NCBI RefSeq assembly: GCF_944385615.1
Contig: NZ_CALWXV010000006.1
Span: 16,404-80,403, forward strand
DNA: 64,000 nucleotides
Origin: an uncultured Flavonifractor sp.
Lineage (GTDB): Bacteria > Bacillota > Clostridia > Oscillospirales > Oscillospiraceae
Direction: 5' to 3'
Positions 24,118-32,330 of the stretch are shown here, piece by piece; the first letter of the stretch is position 1, and the number at the start of each line of letters is the position of its first letter. Made by a program: the position numbers and the translations under genes. The notes under the pieces were generated by a model. The model worked only from the letters and a program-made list of their open reading frames with translations, did not search any database and was not told where the DNA came from.

Positions 24118-24362
24118 CCGCCCCCGCTTATCCCAGCAGGTGACAGGCGGCGTAGTGCCCGGGGGCGTGCCCCCCACCCGGCCTGGGCCGGGCGGGTCCC
24201 CTTTCTTTTCTCTGCGCGGGCGAACTGAATTCGCCCGGCATCAAGGGTTTGGGCGCAGCCCAAACCGCTTGTACGCCGCTACGCGGCGGCTCGCTGCGCT
24301 CGCAAGAGCCCGCCCCTGCTTACCCCAGCAGGTGACAGGCGGCGTAGTGCCCGGGGGCGTGC
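24118..24362. repeat. Duplicated oppF 3' end around a hairpin-rich insert
   Basis: A 53-bp stretch at 24310-24362, which encodes the last 14 codons of oppF with its stop, is repeated at 24118-24170 with two mismatches. The copies are 192 bp apart in direct orientation. The 139 bp between them hold CGGGCGAA/TTCGCCCG (24217-24237), GGTTTGGGC/GCCCAAACC (24246-24266) and several GC-rich stems (CCCGGCC/GGGCCGGG; CCGCTACGCGG). The downstream copy keeps an in-phase stop codon and leads into the operon terminator. The pattern suggests a small structured element that inserted at the gene end and left or carried a copy of the end. Confidence 0.75.
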
Positions 24363-25354
24363 TCTTTGAACTGGGGCACGGCCTGCTTGCACTTCTCAGT
24401 GGCATAGGGGCAGCGGGTATGGAACCGGCAGCCCGTGGGGGGATTCATGGGAGAGGGGATGTCGCCCTGAAGCACGATGCGCTGGCGGGTGCGGCTCACC
24501 TCAGGGTCGGGCACCGGCACAGCGGACAGCAGGGTCTTGGTATAGGGGTGGATGGGGTTGCGGTTGAGCTCGTAGCTCTCAGCCAGCTCCACCAGCGTAC
24601 CCAGATACATCACGCCGATGCGGTTGGAGATGTGGCGCACCACGCTGAGGTCGTGGGCGATAAACAGATAGGTCAGGCCCAGGTCCTGCTGCATATCCTC
24701 CAGCATGTTGACCACCTGGGACTGGATGGACACGTCCAGAGCGGAAATGGGCTCGTCGCACACAATAAACTCAGGCTTTACCGCCAGAGCCCGGGCGATG
24801 CCCACACGCTGCTGCTGGCCGCCGGAGAACTCGTGGGGATAGCGGTTGGCGTGCTCGGTGTTCAGACCCACCCGGGACAGCAGCTCCTTAATGCGGTCGG
24901 TGCGCTCCTTTTTGTTGGCGCACAGCTTATGGATGTCCAAAGCCTCGCCGATGATCTCGCCCACCGTCATACGGGGGTCCAGAGAGGCGGAGGGGTCCTG
25001 GAAAATGATCTGCATCTTCCGCCGGTAGGGCAGCATATTGGCCACGGTGGGCTTGGGGGTCTTGACATGGACCAGCTGGCCGCTTTCATCCTTCTGCCAG
25101 GGGTCCTCCCCCTCAAAGATGGGCTGACCGTCATAGATGATCTTGCCGGACGTGGGGGGATGGAGCTGGAGAATGGTACGGCCCAGGGTGGTCTTGCCGC
25201 AGCCCGACTCACCCACCAGGCCCAGGGTCTCGCCCCGCTTGATGAAGAGGGACACGTCCTCCACAGCCTGGATGCCGGGGCCCTTGATGCCCTTGACGCC
25301 AAAGTATTTCTTCAGGTGATCCACCTGAACGAGGATATCTTTTTTCTCACTCAT
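24320..25354 (-). CDS. oppF: Oligopeptide ABC transporter ATP-binding protein
   Basis: This 344-residue subunit has Walker [10 protein letters not shown] near residue 48, Q-loop in [15 protein letters not shown] signature SGGQQQR, Walker B EFIVCDE and the switch His in FIAHDLSVV. The C-terminal oligopeptide-transporter extension has the cysteine cluster [15 protein letters not shown], which binds an iron-sulfur cluster in related proteins. It overlaps the oppD stop region by eight bases, so the two ATPases are coupled. The last 14 codons are repeated downstream (see the repeat at 24.1-24.4 kb). Confidence 0.93.
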   Translation of the reverse strand: MSEKKDILVQVDHLKKYFGVKGIKGPGIQAVEDVSLFIKRGETLGLVGESGCGKTTLGRTILQLHPPTSGKIIYDGQPIFEGEDPWQKDESGQLVHVKTPKPTVANMLPYRRKMQIIFQDPSASLDPRMTVGEIIGEALDIHKLCANKKERTDRIKELLSRVGLNTEHANRYPHEFSGGQQQRVGIARALAVKPEFIVCDEPISALDVSIQSQVVNMLEDMQQDLGLTYLFIAHDLSVVRHISNRIGVMYLGTLVELAESYELNRNPIHPYTKTLLSAVPVPDPEVSRTRQRIVLQGDIPSPMNPPTGCRFHTRCPYATEKCKQAVPQFKEHAPGHYAACHLLG

Positions 25355-26420
25355 GGTCGCCCGCCTCCTTGTTCTCGGTCTGCGAGCCAGCCTTGGCGTC
25401 CGCCTGGCCGGACTTCTCCTTGGCCATCTGCTCCTGCACCCGCAGCCAGCAGGCGGCGCGGTGGTTCTCCCCCAACTCCACGTAGGGGGGCATCTTCTGC
25501 AAGCAGATCTTCATGGCGTACTCACAGCGGGGGGCGAAGGGGCAGCCCTCGGGGGGATTGAGCATATCCACGGGGGTACCCTCGATGGGGATCAGGCGCT
25601 CATAGCTCTCGGCATCCACACGGGGCATGGACCGCAGCAGGCCCATGGTATAGGGGTGGCCGGGCTTGTAGAAGATATCGTCCACCGGGCCCTGCTCCAC
25701 CATCTTGCCGGCGTACATGACGGAGACCTTGTCGCAGATCTCAGCCACCACGCCCAGGTTGTGGGTGATGAAGATGATGCCCATGTGGGTCTTCTTTTGC
25801 AGATCCTTCATCAGCTCCAGGATCTGGGCTTGGATGGTCACGTCCAGAGCGGTGGTGGGCTCGTCGGCAATGAGCAGCTGGGGATGGCAGATCAGGCCCA
25901 TGGCGATCATGACGCGCTGGCGCATACCGCCGGACAGCTCATGGGGGTACTGCTTCATCCGCTTTTCCACGTTGTTGATGCCCACCAGCTCCAGCATCTC
26001 CATGGCCCGCTTGGCGGCCTCCTCCTTGGAGACCTTCTTGTCGTGGGCCTTCAGGGCCTCGATGAGCTGGTTGCCGATGGTGTACACCGGGTTGAGGCAG
26101 GTCATGGGGTTCTGGAAGATCATGGCCACCTTGTTGCCCCGCAGGTCGATCATCTCTTCCTTGCTCTTGGCCAGCACGTCCTCACCCTCCAGGGTGATGG
26201 AGCCGCCCACCACCTTGCCGGGGGACTGGAGCAGGCCGATGATGGAATAGGCCTCCACGCTCTTGCCGGAGCCGGACTCGCCCACGATGCCCATGACCTC
26301 GTCATAGTTCAAATCATAGCTGATGCCGCCCACCGCCTTGACCTCGCCGGCGGGGGTGAAGAAGGAGACGTGGAGATCCTTCACTTCCAGCAGCTTGCCG
26401 CTTTTCTGTTTCTCTTCCAT
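25347..26420 (-). CDS. oppD: Oligopeptide ABC transporter ATP-binding protein
   Basis: This 357-residue subunit has Walker A GESGSGKS, MIFQNPMTCLNPVYT, ABC signature LSGGMRQR, Walker B LLIADEPTTALD and the switch His in FITHNLGVV. The cysteine-rich C-terminal extension GCPFAPRCEYAMKIC is present. A charged tail of about 30 residues (KEKSGQADAKAGSQ) ends the protein. With OppF it powers peptide uptake through OppB/OppC. Confidence 0.93.
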   Translation of the reverse strand: MEEKQKSGKLLEVKDLHVSFFTPAGEVKAVGGISYDLNYDEVMGIVGESGSGKSVEAYSIIGLLQSPGKVVGGSITLEGEDVLAKSKEEMIDLRGNKVAMIFQNPMTCLNPVYTIGNQLIEALKAHDKKVSKEEAAKRAMEMLELVGINNVEKRMKQYPHELSGGMRQRVMIAMGLICHPQLLIADEPTTALDVTIQAQILELMKDLQKKTHMGIIFITHNLGVVAEICDKVSVMYAGKMVEQGPVDDIFYKPGHPYTMGLLRSMPRVDAESYERLIPIEGTPVDMLNPPEGCPFAPRCEYAMKICLQKMPPYVELGENHRAACWLRVQEQMAKEKSGQADAKAGSQTENKEAGDHE

Positions 26421-26436
26421 GTTGTCTCCTCCTTTC

Positions 26437-27777
26437 TTACTTCTTCAGCCGGGGATCCAGGGCGTCCCGCAGGCCGTCACCAAACAGGTTCAGGCAGAGG
26501 ATCATGACGCTCAGGATGGCGGCGGGGATGAACAAACGATAGGGATAGCTGGTCAGACCGCTCAGGGCGTCCGAGCACATGGAGCCCAGGCTGGTCATGG
26601 GGGCGGAAACGCCCATGCCCAGGAAGGACAGGAAGGACTCGGTGAAGATGGCCGAGGGGATCTGCAGGAAGGTGGTGGTGACGATCTGGCCCACGCAGTT
26701 GGGCAGCAGGTGGCGCTTGATGATACGCCCGCCCTTGGCGCCCAGCGCCCGGGCGGCGGTCACATACTCCTGCTGCTTGAGCTGGAGGATCTGGCCGCGG
26801 ATGATACGGCTCATGGTCACCCAGTACAAAAGGCCGAAGGCGATGAAAATAGAGATCAGGTTGGGGCCCAGGGTGGTGACCAGCTGCTGAAGGGGTCCGT
26901 TGCCCGAATTCTGGAACTGTTCAAACACCGGCTTAAGGGTAGTACCCAGCAGCAGGATGATGAGCACCTCGGGGATGGTGTAGATGACCTCCACGATGCG
27001 CTGCATGACGGCGTCCACCTTGCCGCCGAAGTAGCCGGAAATAGAGCCGTAGATAGCGCCGATGATGAGCACGATGATGGCGCAGCAGATACCCACGATC
27101 ATGGACACACGGGCGCCGATCATGGTACGGACCATGATGTCACGGCCATGGGTGTCGCAGCCGAACACATGGGGGAAAACAGACTCGCCGTTTTCCATGC
27201 GCTGCAGCTCATCGTCGGAGTAGCCGAAGGGCTTGGCCTTGATGCCCAGAGCCTCAATGGCGGCAGCCTCGGTGACCTCGCCCTCGCCGCTGCCCTGGCT
27301 GGCCTTGGCGTTGGCGCGGATCTTGGCCTCCTCAATGCGGGAGAGCTCCTCGCCCTTGGCGGCGGCCTCCGCCTTGGCCTGTTCCACCGCCTCGTCGGGG
27401 GTCAGGTTGGCGGTATTGTTGTGCTCTTCCATGTATGCGTCAATGCGGGCCTGGTCCTCCAGGGAATAGTGCCAGGGGTGCAGATTGTTGGCGCCGCGGA
27501 TCTGCTCGTCATAGCCGTAGGGCACCAGCAGCGGGCCCACAAAGGCAAACAGGCCGATGAGGATCACGATGACCATGGCCACCATGGCTACCCGGTTGCG
27601 GCGCAGCCGCCGCCAGGCGTCCTTCCAATAGGACACGCTCTTGCGGTCCTGAATAAAGCTCTCCTTCTCCTGGGCGCTGGCGGGCTCGAAGGCGTTGTCG
27701 GGCAGATTGTTCCACTCCAGGATATCCTCCACGTCCGGCTGGAGAGAGCCAAGCACTTTTTTTCTTTTCTCTGCCAA
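26437..27777 (-). CDS. oppC: Oligopeptide ABC transporter permease OppC with enlarged loop
   Basis: The product is 446 residues, clearly longer than usual OppC (about 300). A long N-terminal cytoplasmic part leads to the first membrane segment (about residues 64-86). A loop of about 130 residues follows before the second segment; it is rich in Ala/Glu (DEAVEQAKAEAAAKGEELSR) and probably helical on the outer side. The core has VFGCDTHGRDIMVRTMIG and, near the end, the EAA-type loop ARALGAKGGRIIKRHLLPN. The enlarged loop may contact the binding protein. It starts one base after the oppB stop. Confidence 0.9.
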   Translation of the reverse strand: MAEKRKKVLGSLQPDVEDILEWNNLPDNAFEPASAQEKESFIQDRKSVSYWKDAWRRLRRNRVAMVAMVIVILIGLFAFVGPLLVPYGYDEQIRGANNLHPWHYSLEDQARIDAYMEEHNNTANLTPDEAVEQAKAEAAAKGEELSRIEEAKIRANAKASQGSGEGEVTEAAAIEALGIKAKPFGYSDDELQRMENGESVFPHVFGCDTHGRDIMVRTMIGARVSMIVGICCAIIVLIIGAIYGSISGYFGGKVDAVMQRIVEVIYTIPEVLIILLLGTTLKPVFEQFQNSGNGPLQQLVTTLGPNLISIFIAFGLLYWVTMSRIIRGQILQLKQQEYVTAARALGAKGGRIIKRHLLPNCVGQIVTTTFLQIPSAIFTESFLSFLGMGVSAPMTSLGSMCSDALSGLTSYPYRLFIPAAILSVMILCLNLFGDGLRDALDPRLKK

Positions 27778-27778
27778 C

Positions 27779-28720
27779 TCAGTTCCCTCCCTTGCTCAGA
27801 TTGATACGGGGGTCCACCAGCTTATACAGCAGGTCCACCACCAGGTTCATAATAATGATGAAGGCAGCCAGGAAAATGGTGGTGCCCATGATGATGGGAT
27901 AGTCGCGGTTCTGGATGGACTGGACGAAGTAGCGGCCCAGGCCGGGGATGGAGAAGACGGTCTCCACCACGAAGCCGCCGCACAGGGTAAAGGCCACCTG
28001 GGGCCCCAGATAGGTAATGACGGGGATGAGGGCGTTGCGCAGGGCGTGCTTGAAGATAATCTTCTTGTTCTTCAGGCCCTTGGCCCGGGCAGTCTTGATG
28101 TACTCCTGGTTGATGGAGTCCAGCATGGCGGTACGGGTCTGCCGGGACAGGTAACACATGGGATAGAAGCCCAGAGCCAGACAGGGCAGCACATAGCTTT
28201 TCAGGCTGCCGTCAAAGATGGTGGGGAAGATCTTGAATCCATCAATGCCGCCTGCCAGCAAGTAGAGCAGTATGGTTGCCACCACAAAGCCCGGCATGGA
28301 TATGCCTATGGTACAGATGACCCGCAGCAGACTGTCTACCCACGTGCCTCGCTTATAGGCGGCCAGACAGCCCAATGGGACGCCCACCAAAATGGCCCAC
28401 AGGATGGCGATGATACCAATGGCGGCCGAGACGGGAAACATGGTGGTGATGATGTCCAGGACGGGACGGTCCTTCTGCATCTTGATGGAGGTGCCAAAAT
28501 CGCCGTGGACAATATTGGCCAGGTACTTGCCCAACTGGACAATGACCGGCTGGTCCAGGCCGTACTTCTCATTCAGAGCGTCGATGGTAGCCTGAGGCGG
28601 GGTCTTCTCAGACAGCCAAGGACTGCCCGGAATGGCGTTCATGAGGAAAAAAGTGAGGCAGATGACGATAAACAGCGTGATTACTGCCATCAGCACTCTT
28701 TTCAAAATGTATTTTGCCAT
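27779..28720 (-). CDS. oppB: Oligopeptide ABC transporter permease OppB
   Basis: The start MAKYILKRVLMAVITLFIVI is preceded by GGAAGTG; an open frame extends upstream without support. The 313 residues contain six predicted membrane segments and the conserved permease loop RAKGLKNKKIIFKHALRNAL. It is the first gene of the oppBCDF unit and forms the membrane channel with OppC. The operon promoter and an operator-like palindrome lie just upstream. Confidence 0.92.
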   Translation of the reverse strand: MAKYILKRVLMAVITLFIVICLTFFLMNAIPGSPWLSEKTPPQATIDALNEKYGLDQPVIVQLGKYLANIVHGDFGTSIKMQKDRPVLDIITTMFPVSAAIGIIAILWAILVGVPLGCLAAYKRGTWVDSLLRVICTIGISMPGFVVATILLYLLAGGIDGFKIFPTIFDGSLKSYVLPCLALGFYPMCYLSRQTRTAMLDSINQEYIKTARAKGLKNKKIIFKHALRNALIPVITYLGPQVAFTLCGGFVVETVFSIPGLGRYFVQSIQNRDYPIIMGTTIFLAAFIIIMNLVVDLLYKLVDPRINLSKGGN

Positions 28721-28778
28721 TTCTTCACTTCCTATACCAGTCTCTGTTCGTTTTCCGTGAATCTCCCCACAATACACT

Positions 28779-28821
28779 ATAAACGTTCGTTTATTTTATC
28801 GTAAATAGATACTTCCGTCAA
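28779..28821 (-). promoter_or_regulatory. oppBCDF promoter with operator-like palindrome
   Basis: On the minus strand, TTGACG (28821-28816), a 17-bp spacer and TAAAAT (28798-28793) form the promoter. ATAAACG-TT-CGTTTAT (28779-28794) is a seven-base inverted repeat overlapping the -10 box and start site, where a repressor would block transcription. Confidence 0.65.
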
Positions 28822-29226
28822 GAGTTGTATGGCCTGAATTTGATGGAATCGCCGTCAAATCTTGCAGGTGTCCGTGTCAAAAGGACACTTTTCTGCATAA
28901 TTGTCCATTTCTTCTTTCGACTTCAGACGCTTTTTCCCCTTGTATTCCATGGTTTTCGGCACTTTTTCTCTCTAGCGTGATAAAATTTCCTGATAATTAT
29001 CCATTTTTCGCCCGCCAATATTCATCCCGGCGGAATTCCTGCAAATGGACCGCTTTGAAGCCCGCCCTGTCATCCGGTTGCAAAAAGGCGGGCGGACACA
29101 CTGCTGTGTGTCCGCCCGCCCCGGCTTGTCAATCATCTGCTTCGCCTAACGCCTCGCCAAATTCCCCCGTCCAAAGGCGGCGGAATCCGGCGGGAAGCTG
29201 TGGTTTTCCCGCAAAAAGGACCCTTC
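28822..29226. other. Intergenic region upstream of oppB
   Basis: About 400 bases without a gene. It holds the opp promoter at its left edge and, at its right part, the terminator hairpin of the acetyltransferase gene (29082-29120). The middle part (28840-29040) is A/T-richer than the rest; I see no further conserved structure or credible reading frame in it. Confidence 0.5.
29082..29120 (-). terminator. Terminator of the GNAT-DUF2156 unit
   Basis: GGCGGGCGGACACAC / GTGTGTCCGCCCGCC with loop TGCT and a five-T run on the minus strand. Confidence 0.85.
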
Positions 29227-30105
29227 TCAGTCAAACCCCAGCCCCATATAGCCCTGAGTCTCCTCGCCCCATTGGGCGCCCTTTTCCTGGTTATACCATT
29301 TAATCATCCCGAAGGGCTGGAGGTAGCTGCCCTGCATCCCATCCCACTGGGCGGGGGTGCGCACAAAGCACCGCTGCCCGGGCAATTTGGCCGCCAGGGC
29401 GGCCAGTCCCCGGGGCATGTGCTCCGGCGGCAGCAGCAGCTCCTTGAACACCACGCTCTCCTCGTCCACATACTCGGCGGCGGCACAGCCCTGGAACGCC
29501 CCGATGGCTATCCGGTACAGCCCTCCTCCGCTCCGCTTGCCCAGGCCCTCCTGGTAGCGGATCAGCGGCTCTCCATAGGACACCGAGGGCAGGCCGGAGA
29601 GCACCTGTTCCCGAATGGCGTTGTACTCCGCAGGGCCGATGGGCTCCACCCGGTCCGCCGGGTCCGCCGGGGTGGTCATGCTCCGCAGCAGCTCCACCTT
29701 TCGGGTGAAAAAGCCGGGCAAAAAGCCCACCATGCCGAAGAAGCGGAACAGGCTGGCCTCGGCAGGCACTACGGTCACGCAGTCCGCCCCCCGCTTTTTC
29801 AGAAACTCGTCTACATAGAGCAGCAGCTGCCGGCCGTAGCCCTTGCTCCGGACCGCCGGATCGGTGGCTAGGGCGTAGATATACCAGGCCGACGCCTCAC
29901 CGCCGCCGGGCAACGCGATGGTGTGGGGCAGCAGGGCCAGCATGGAGGCCAGCTTGCCGTCCTCCAGCACCAGGAGCATATCCTCCGGCCGCCAGCAGCA
30001 CGTATAAAACCAATCAATCAAACAGGGGTCGTCGCCAAAAGCGGTCTGCCACAGGTCCTTCTGGGCCTGGGCCTCTGACGGACGGGATGGACGGATCTCT
30101 ACCAT
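29227..30105 (-). CDS. GNAT-family N-acetyltransferase
   Basis: The start MVEIRPSRPSEAQAQ is seven bases from GAGGAG; 292 residues. The N-terminal half is a GNAT domain with the acetyl-CoA loop DPAVRSKGYGRQLLLYVDE and the substrate-side VVPAEASLFRFFGMVGF. The C-terminal half (from residue 140) resembles the second lobe of Eis-like two-domain acetyltransferases. The substrate is unknown. It follows the DUF2156 gene after 31 bp and the two probably form one operon. Confidence 0.85.
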   Translation of the reverse strand: MVEIRPSRPSEAQAQKDLWQTAFGDDPCLIDWFYTCCWRPEDMLLVLEDGKLASMLALLPHTIALPGGGEASAWYIYALATDPAVRSKGYGRQLLLYVDEFLKKRGADCVTVVPAEASLFRFFGMVGFLPGFFTRKVELLRSMTTPADPADRVEPIGPAEYNAIREQVLSGLPSVSYGEPLIRYQEGLGKRSGGGLYRIAIGAFQGCAAAEYVDEESVVFKELLLPPEHMPRGLAALAAKLPGQRCFVRTPAQWDGMQGSYLQPFGMIKWYNQEKGAQWGEETQGYMGLGFD

Positions 30106-30136
30106 GGGAACACTCCTCTCTTTCACCAGCCCTCGT

Positions 30137-31051
30137 TCAGGGCCGTAACGTCGCAGCGTATTTTTCCACCAGCAGGTCGGGGTAATAGGACAGTTTGGCC
30201 TTTCGCAGGCCTTCCACGCCCATGTCGTCCTCCCGGTTCAGGTATTTGATCTCCGGGTGGCGCTGGCGCACCCAGCGGGCAAACTCCCGGTTAATCATGG
30301 CATAGGCCCCCTGGAGCTCGCCATAGGCCTTTTCAAAGTGGACGTCGTAGGTATCGGCGGACAGCTTGTCCCCCATGGTAAAGGCCACAACCTCGCCGTA
30401 CACCCGGATCAGACCGCCCTCCAGGCCCAGGGCCTGATAGTCCTCCATGGCGGTACGCAGGGCGATCCCCTCGTCCCCCAGTTCCCGCTCCTCCGCTTGG
30501 CCCTCCCGCTGGAGAGAGCGGCGGTACCACTCCCGGTCCATCTCCAGGCACTCGGCCAGGCTGTCCGGGGTGATCTCCTCATACACCCAGGTGGGGTTGT
30601 TCTCCATAAACCGGTTGATGTGGTTGCGCTTGGCGTGGAGCTTTTTGCCCCCCAGGTCGGCCAGCCGATCGATCTCATAGAGGTAATCGTAGCCGTCCCG
30701 GTCGGCCACATAGGTAAAACGGCCGGGGAAAAACTCCTCCAGCTCGGCCATCTGGCCCCGGGTCAGGCACACCAGCCGCAGGGGCTGGCCCCGGCCGGCG
30801 GCGTCTGCCTCCAGCATACGGATGGCCCCGGCAATATCCCCGGCTCCGGCGGGGTACAGATAGCTGCATCCCATCCGGCCGCACAGGTGGGTAAACAAAA
30901 AACCGTTCCCCTGGGCGATCTCCACGCCGTAGGTCTTTTTCCATACATAGAGGTTGGTAAAGTTATAGTCGCAGCCCCGGTAATTGCCCCGGGCCAGCAA
31001 TCCGTCCACCCAGGCCTTATCCGCCGGAGCGGGCGTTTTAAATGCGATCAT
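30137..31051 (-). CDS. DUF2156 (phosphatidylglycerol lysyltransferase C-domain-like) protein
   Basis: This 304-residue protein has the two GNAT-like lobes of the LPG_synthase_C/DUF2156 family: NYRGCDYNFTNLYVWKKTYG in the first lobe, the loop GGKKLHAKRNHINRFMENNP typical of the family, and KYLNREDDMGVEGLRKAKLS at the end. No membrane segments are present, so it is a soluble relative rather than a full MprF. It may transfer an amino-acyl group from aminoacyl-tRNA to an unknown acceptor. A good AGGAGAG site precedes the start. Confidence 0.85.
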   Translation of the reverse strand: MIAFKTPAPADKAWVDGLLARGNYRGCDYNFTNLYVWKKTYGVEIAQGNGFLFTHLCGRMGCSYLYPAGAGDIAGAIRMLEADAAGRGQPLRLVCLTRGQMAELEEFFPGRFTYVADRDGYDYLYEIDRLADLGGKKLHAKRNHINRFMENNPTWVYEEITPDSLAECLEMDREWYRRSLQREGQAEERELGDEGIALRTAMEDYQALGLEGGLIRVYGEVVAFTMGDKLSADTYDVHFEKAYGELQGAYAMINREFARWVRQRHPEIKYLNREDDMGVEGLRKAKLSYYPDLLVEKYAATLRP

Positions 31052-31173
31052 AAAGGGTATTCTCTCCTAACATTTTCCCAGTATGCCGCCATGATAGCAC
31101 GTCAATCCACAAATAGCAAGGGAAATCCGGCGTATCCCGTCCCCGCCGCAACAAAACGCCCCGGGCTTTGCCC

Positions 31174-31201
31174 TTGACAGAATCTGTCGCTGGTGTTAGT
31201 C
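31174..31201 (+). promoter_or_regulatory. Possible promoter of the PilZ gene
   Basis: TTGACA (31174-31179), a 16-bp spacer and TTAGTC (31196-31201). The -35 is perfect but the -10 is weak. Confidence 0.35.
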
Positions 31202-31268
31202 TGGACATACATTTCAGAAAATTTTAAGCTGCGTCCTCACCGCTGGCGGCGCAGGAAGGGGGCCCATT

Positions 31269-32075
31269 ATGTCCGAGACACAGGACCAAACCCAGCAGAC
31301 CCCGGAAGTTATCAACGAGATACCAGAGCGCCCTGAAACAGAACCAGAGAATACCGAAGCTGTACCGGAATCCGCAGAAACCCCGCCGGAAGGCACCGAA
31401 ACAGTCCCCTCGGCGGCGGACGTGGCCTTAAAAGAGCTGCTCTCAGAATGTCAGGGCGCGGCCTGCGAGGTCCAGAGTGAGGACAACTATCTGTTTTTTG
31501 CCGGACATGTGGCGCAGCAGGACCCCGATTTTAAGGTGGTAGCCATTGAGCCCCGCCGGGGCAGCGAAGCCCCCCTGGGGGTGGAGCACGGCACCCCCGT
31601 CAAGGTCCAGGTCCGTGTGCGGACCGAATGGGGCAATCTGGTCATGATCTACGGCGCCGTGTCGTCAGCCGGGGCGGAGAGCTGGAACGTCTTTGTGAAA
31701 CACGCGGTGGCCTGTACCGAGTGCCGCCGGGCCTTCCGGCAGCGGGTAACCGTTGACGCTCAGCTTCTGTGGGGTCCCGGCTTCCACTTCCGGGGCAAGT
31801 GTCAGCTGGACGACATCAGTCTGGTTGGAGTGGCCTTTTACAGCCCCCTCAAACTGGATGTGGGACGGCAGCTCATCCTCAACGTCCCCGCCCTGCTCCC
31901 TGGCGGGTCCAGCTATAAATTTTCCTGTACCGTGGCGGTGTGCCGGAATACCGCCAAGCCCACCCAGGCCCCCCGCTGGCGGTATGGCTGCTCCTTTGAG
32001 CCGCTGGACGAAGAGGTGGAGTCTTTGCTGTACAAGGATATCATGACCCTGCAAAACAAGGGTATGCTGGTGTAA
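31269..32075 (+). CDS. PilZ-domain c-di-GMP-binding protein
   Basis: The 268 residues start with an acidic Pro/Glu-rich tail of about 50 residues (ERPETEPENTEAVPESAET), followed by a YcgR-N-like domain (residues 55-145). The PilZ domain starts at about residue 150: RRAFRQRV supplies the RxxxR motif and DDISLVGVAF the DxSxxG motif, together the c-di-GMP binding site. YcgR-type proteins slow flagella or control surface production in response to c-di-GMP; no target gene is adjacent. It is convergent with the DEAD-box gene across structured repeat copy B. Confidence 0.88.
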   Translation: MSETQDQTQQTPEVINEIPERPETEPENTEAVPESAETPPEGTETVPSAADVALKELLSECQGAACEVQSEDNYLFFAGHVAQQDPDFKVVAIEPRRGSEAPLGVEHGTPVKVQVRVRTEWGNLVMIYGAVSSAGAESWNVFVKHAVACTECRRAFRQRVTVDAQLLWGPGFHFRGKCQLDDISLVGVAFYSPLKLDVGRQLILNVPALLPGGSSYKFSCTVAVCRNTAKPTQAPRWRYGCSFEPLDEEVESLLYKDIMTLQNKGMLV

Positions 32076-32093
32076 ATCAGATTTTAGTAAGAA

Positions 32094-32330
32094 AGGGCTG
32101 CTGCGCCGTTGCGCAGCAGCCCTCAGTTTATCAACAAAGCCTCGCAGAGTTCGCGCCCGCAGGCGCGAAAAAAATCTGATCTGTTTTCAGCCGCGACATG
32201 TGCGTGGCTGAAAACACTTCTCAGGCTGCAAGTGTGGGTTTTGTCCGCCACAAGCGGAGAAAACCTGCATGCGGCAGACTGCAACCTACTCGAAAAAGTG
32301 GCTTTGCCACTTTTTCGACGGTCTCACAGC
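32094..32330. repeat. Structured multi-hairpin intergenic element, copy B
   Basis: Between two convergent genes lie, in order, GGGCTGCTGCGC/GCGCAGCAGCCC (32096-32122), TTCGCG/CGCGAA with loop CCCGCAGG (32150-32169), TTTTCAGCC/GGCTGAAAA with loop containing ACATGTG (32184-32214), the segment GCAAGTGTGG, GGTTTT/AAAACC (32237-32264), and CGAAAAAGTGGC/GCCACTTTTTCG (32291-32318). The block order and the unpaired segments match copy A at 8.2-8.55 kb read in reverse, while the paired bases differ on both sides of each stem. That is the pattern of compensatory change. It ends inside the stop region of the DEAD-box gene. Confidence 0.7.
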
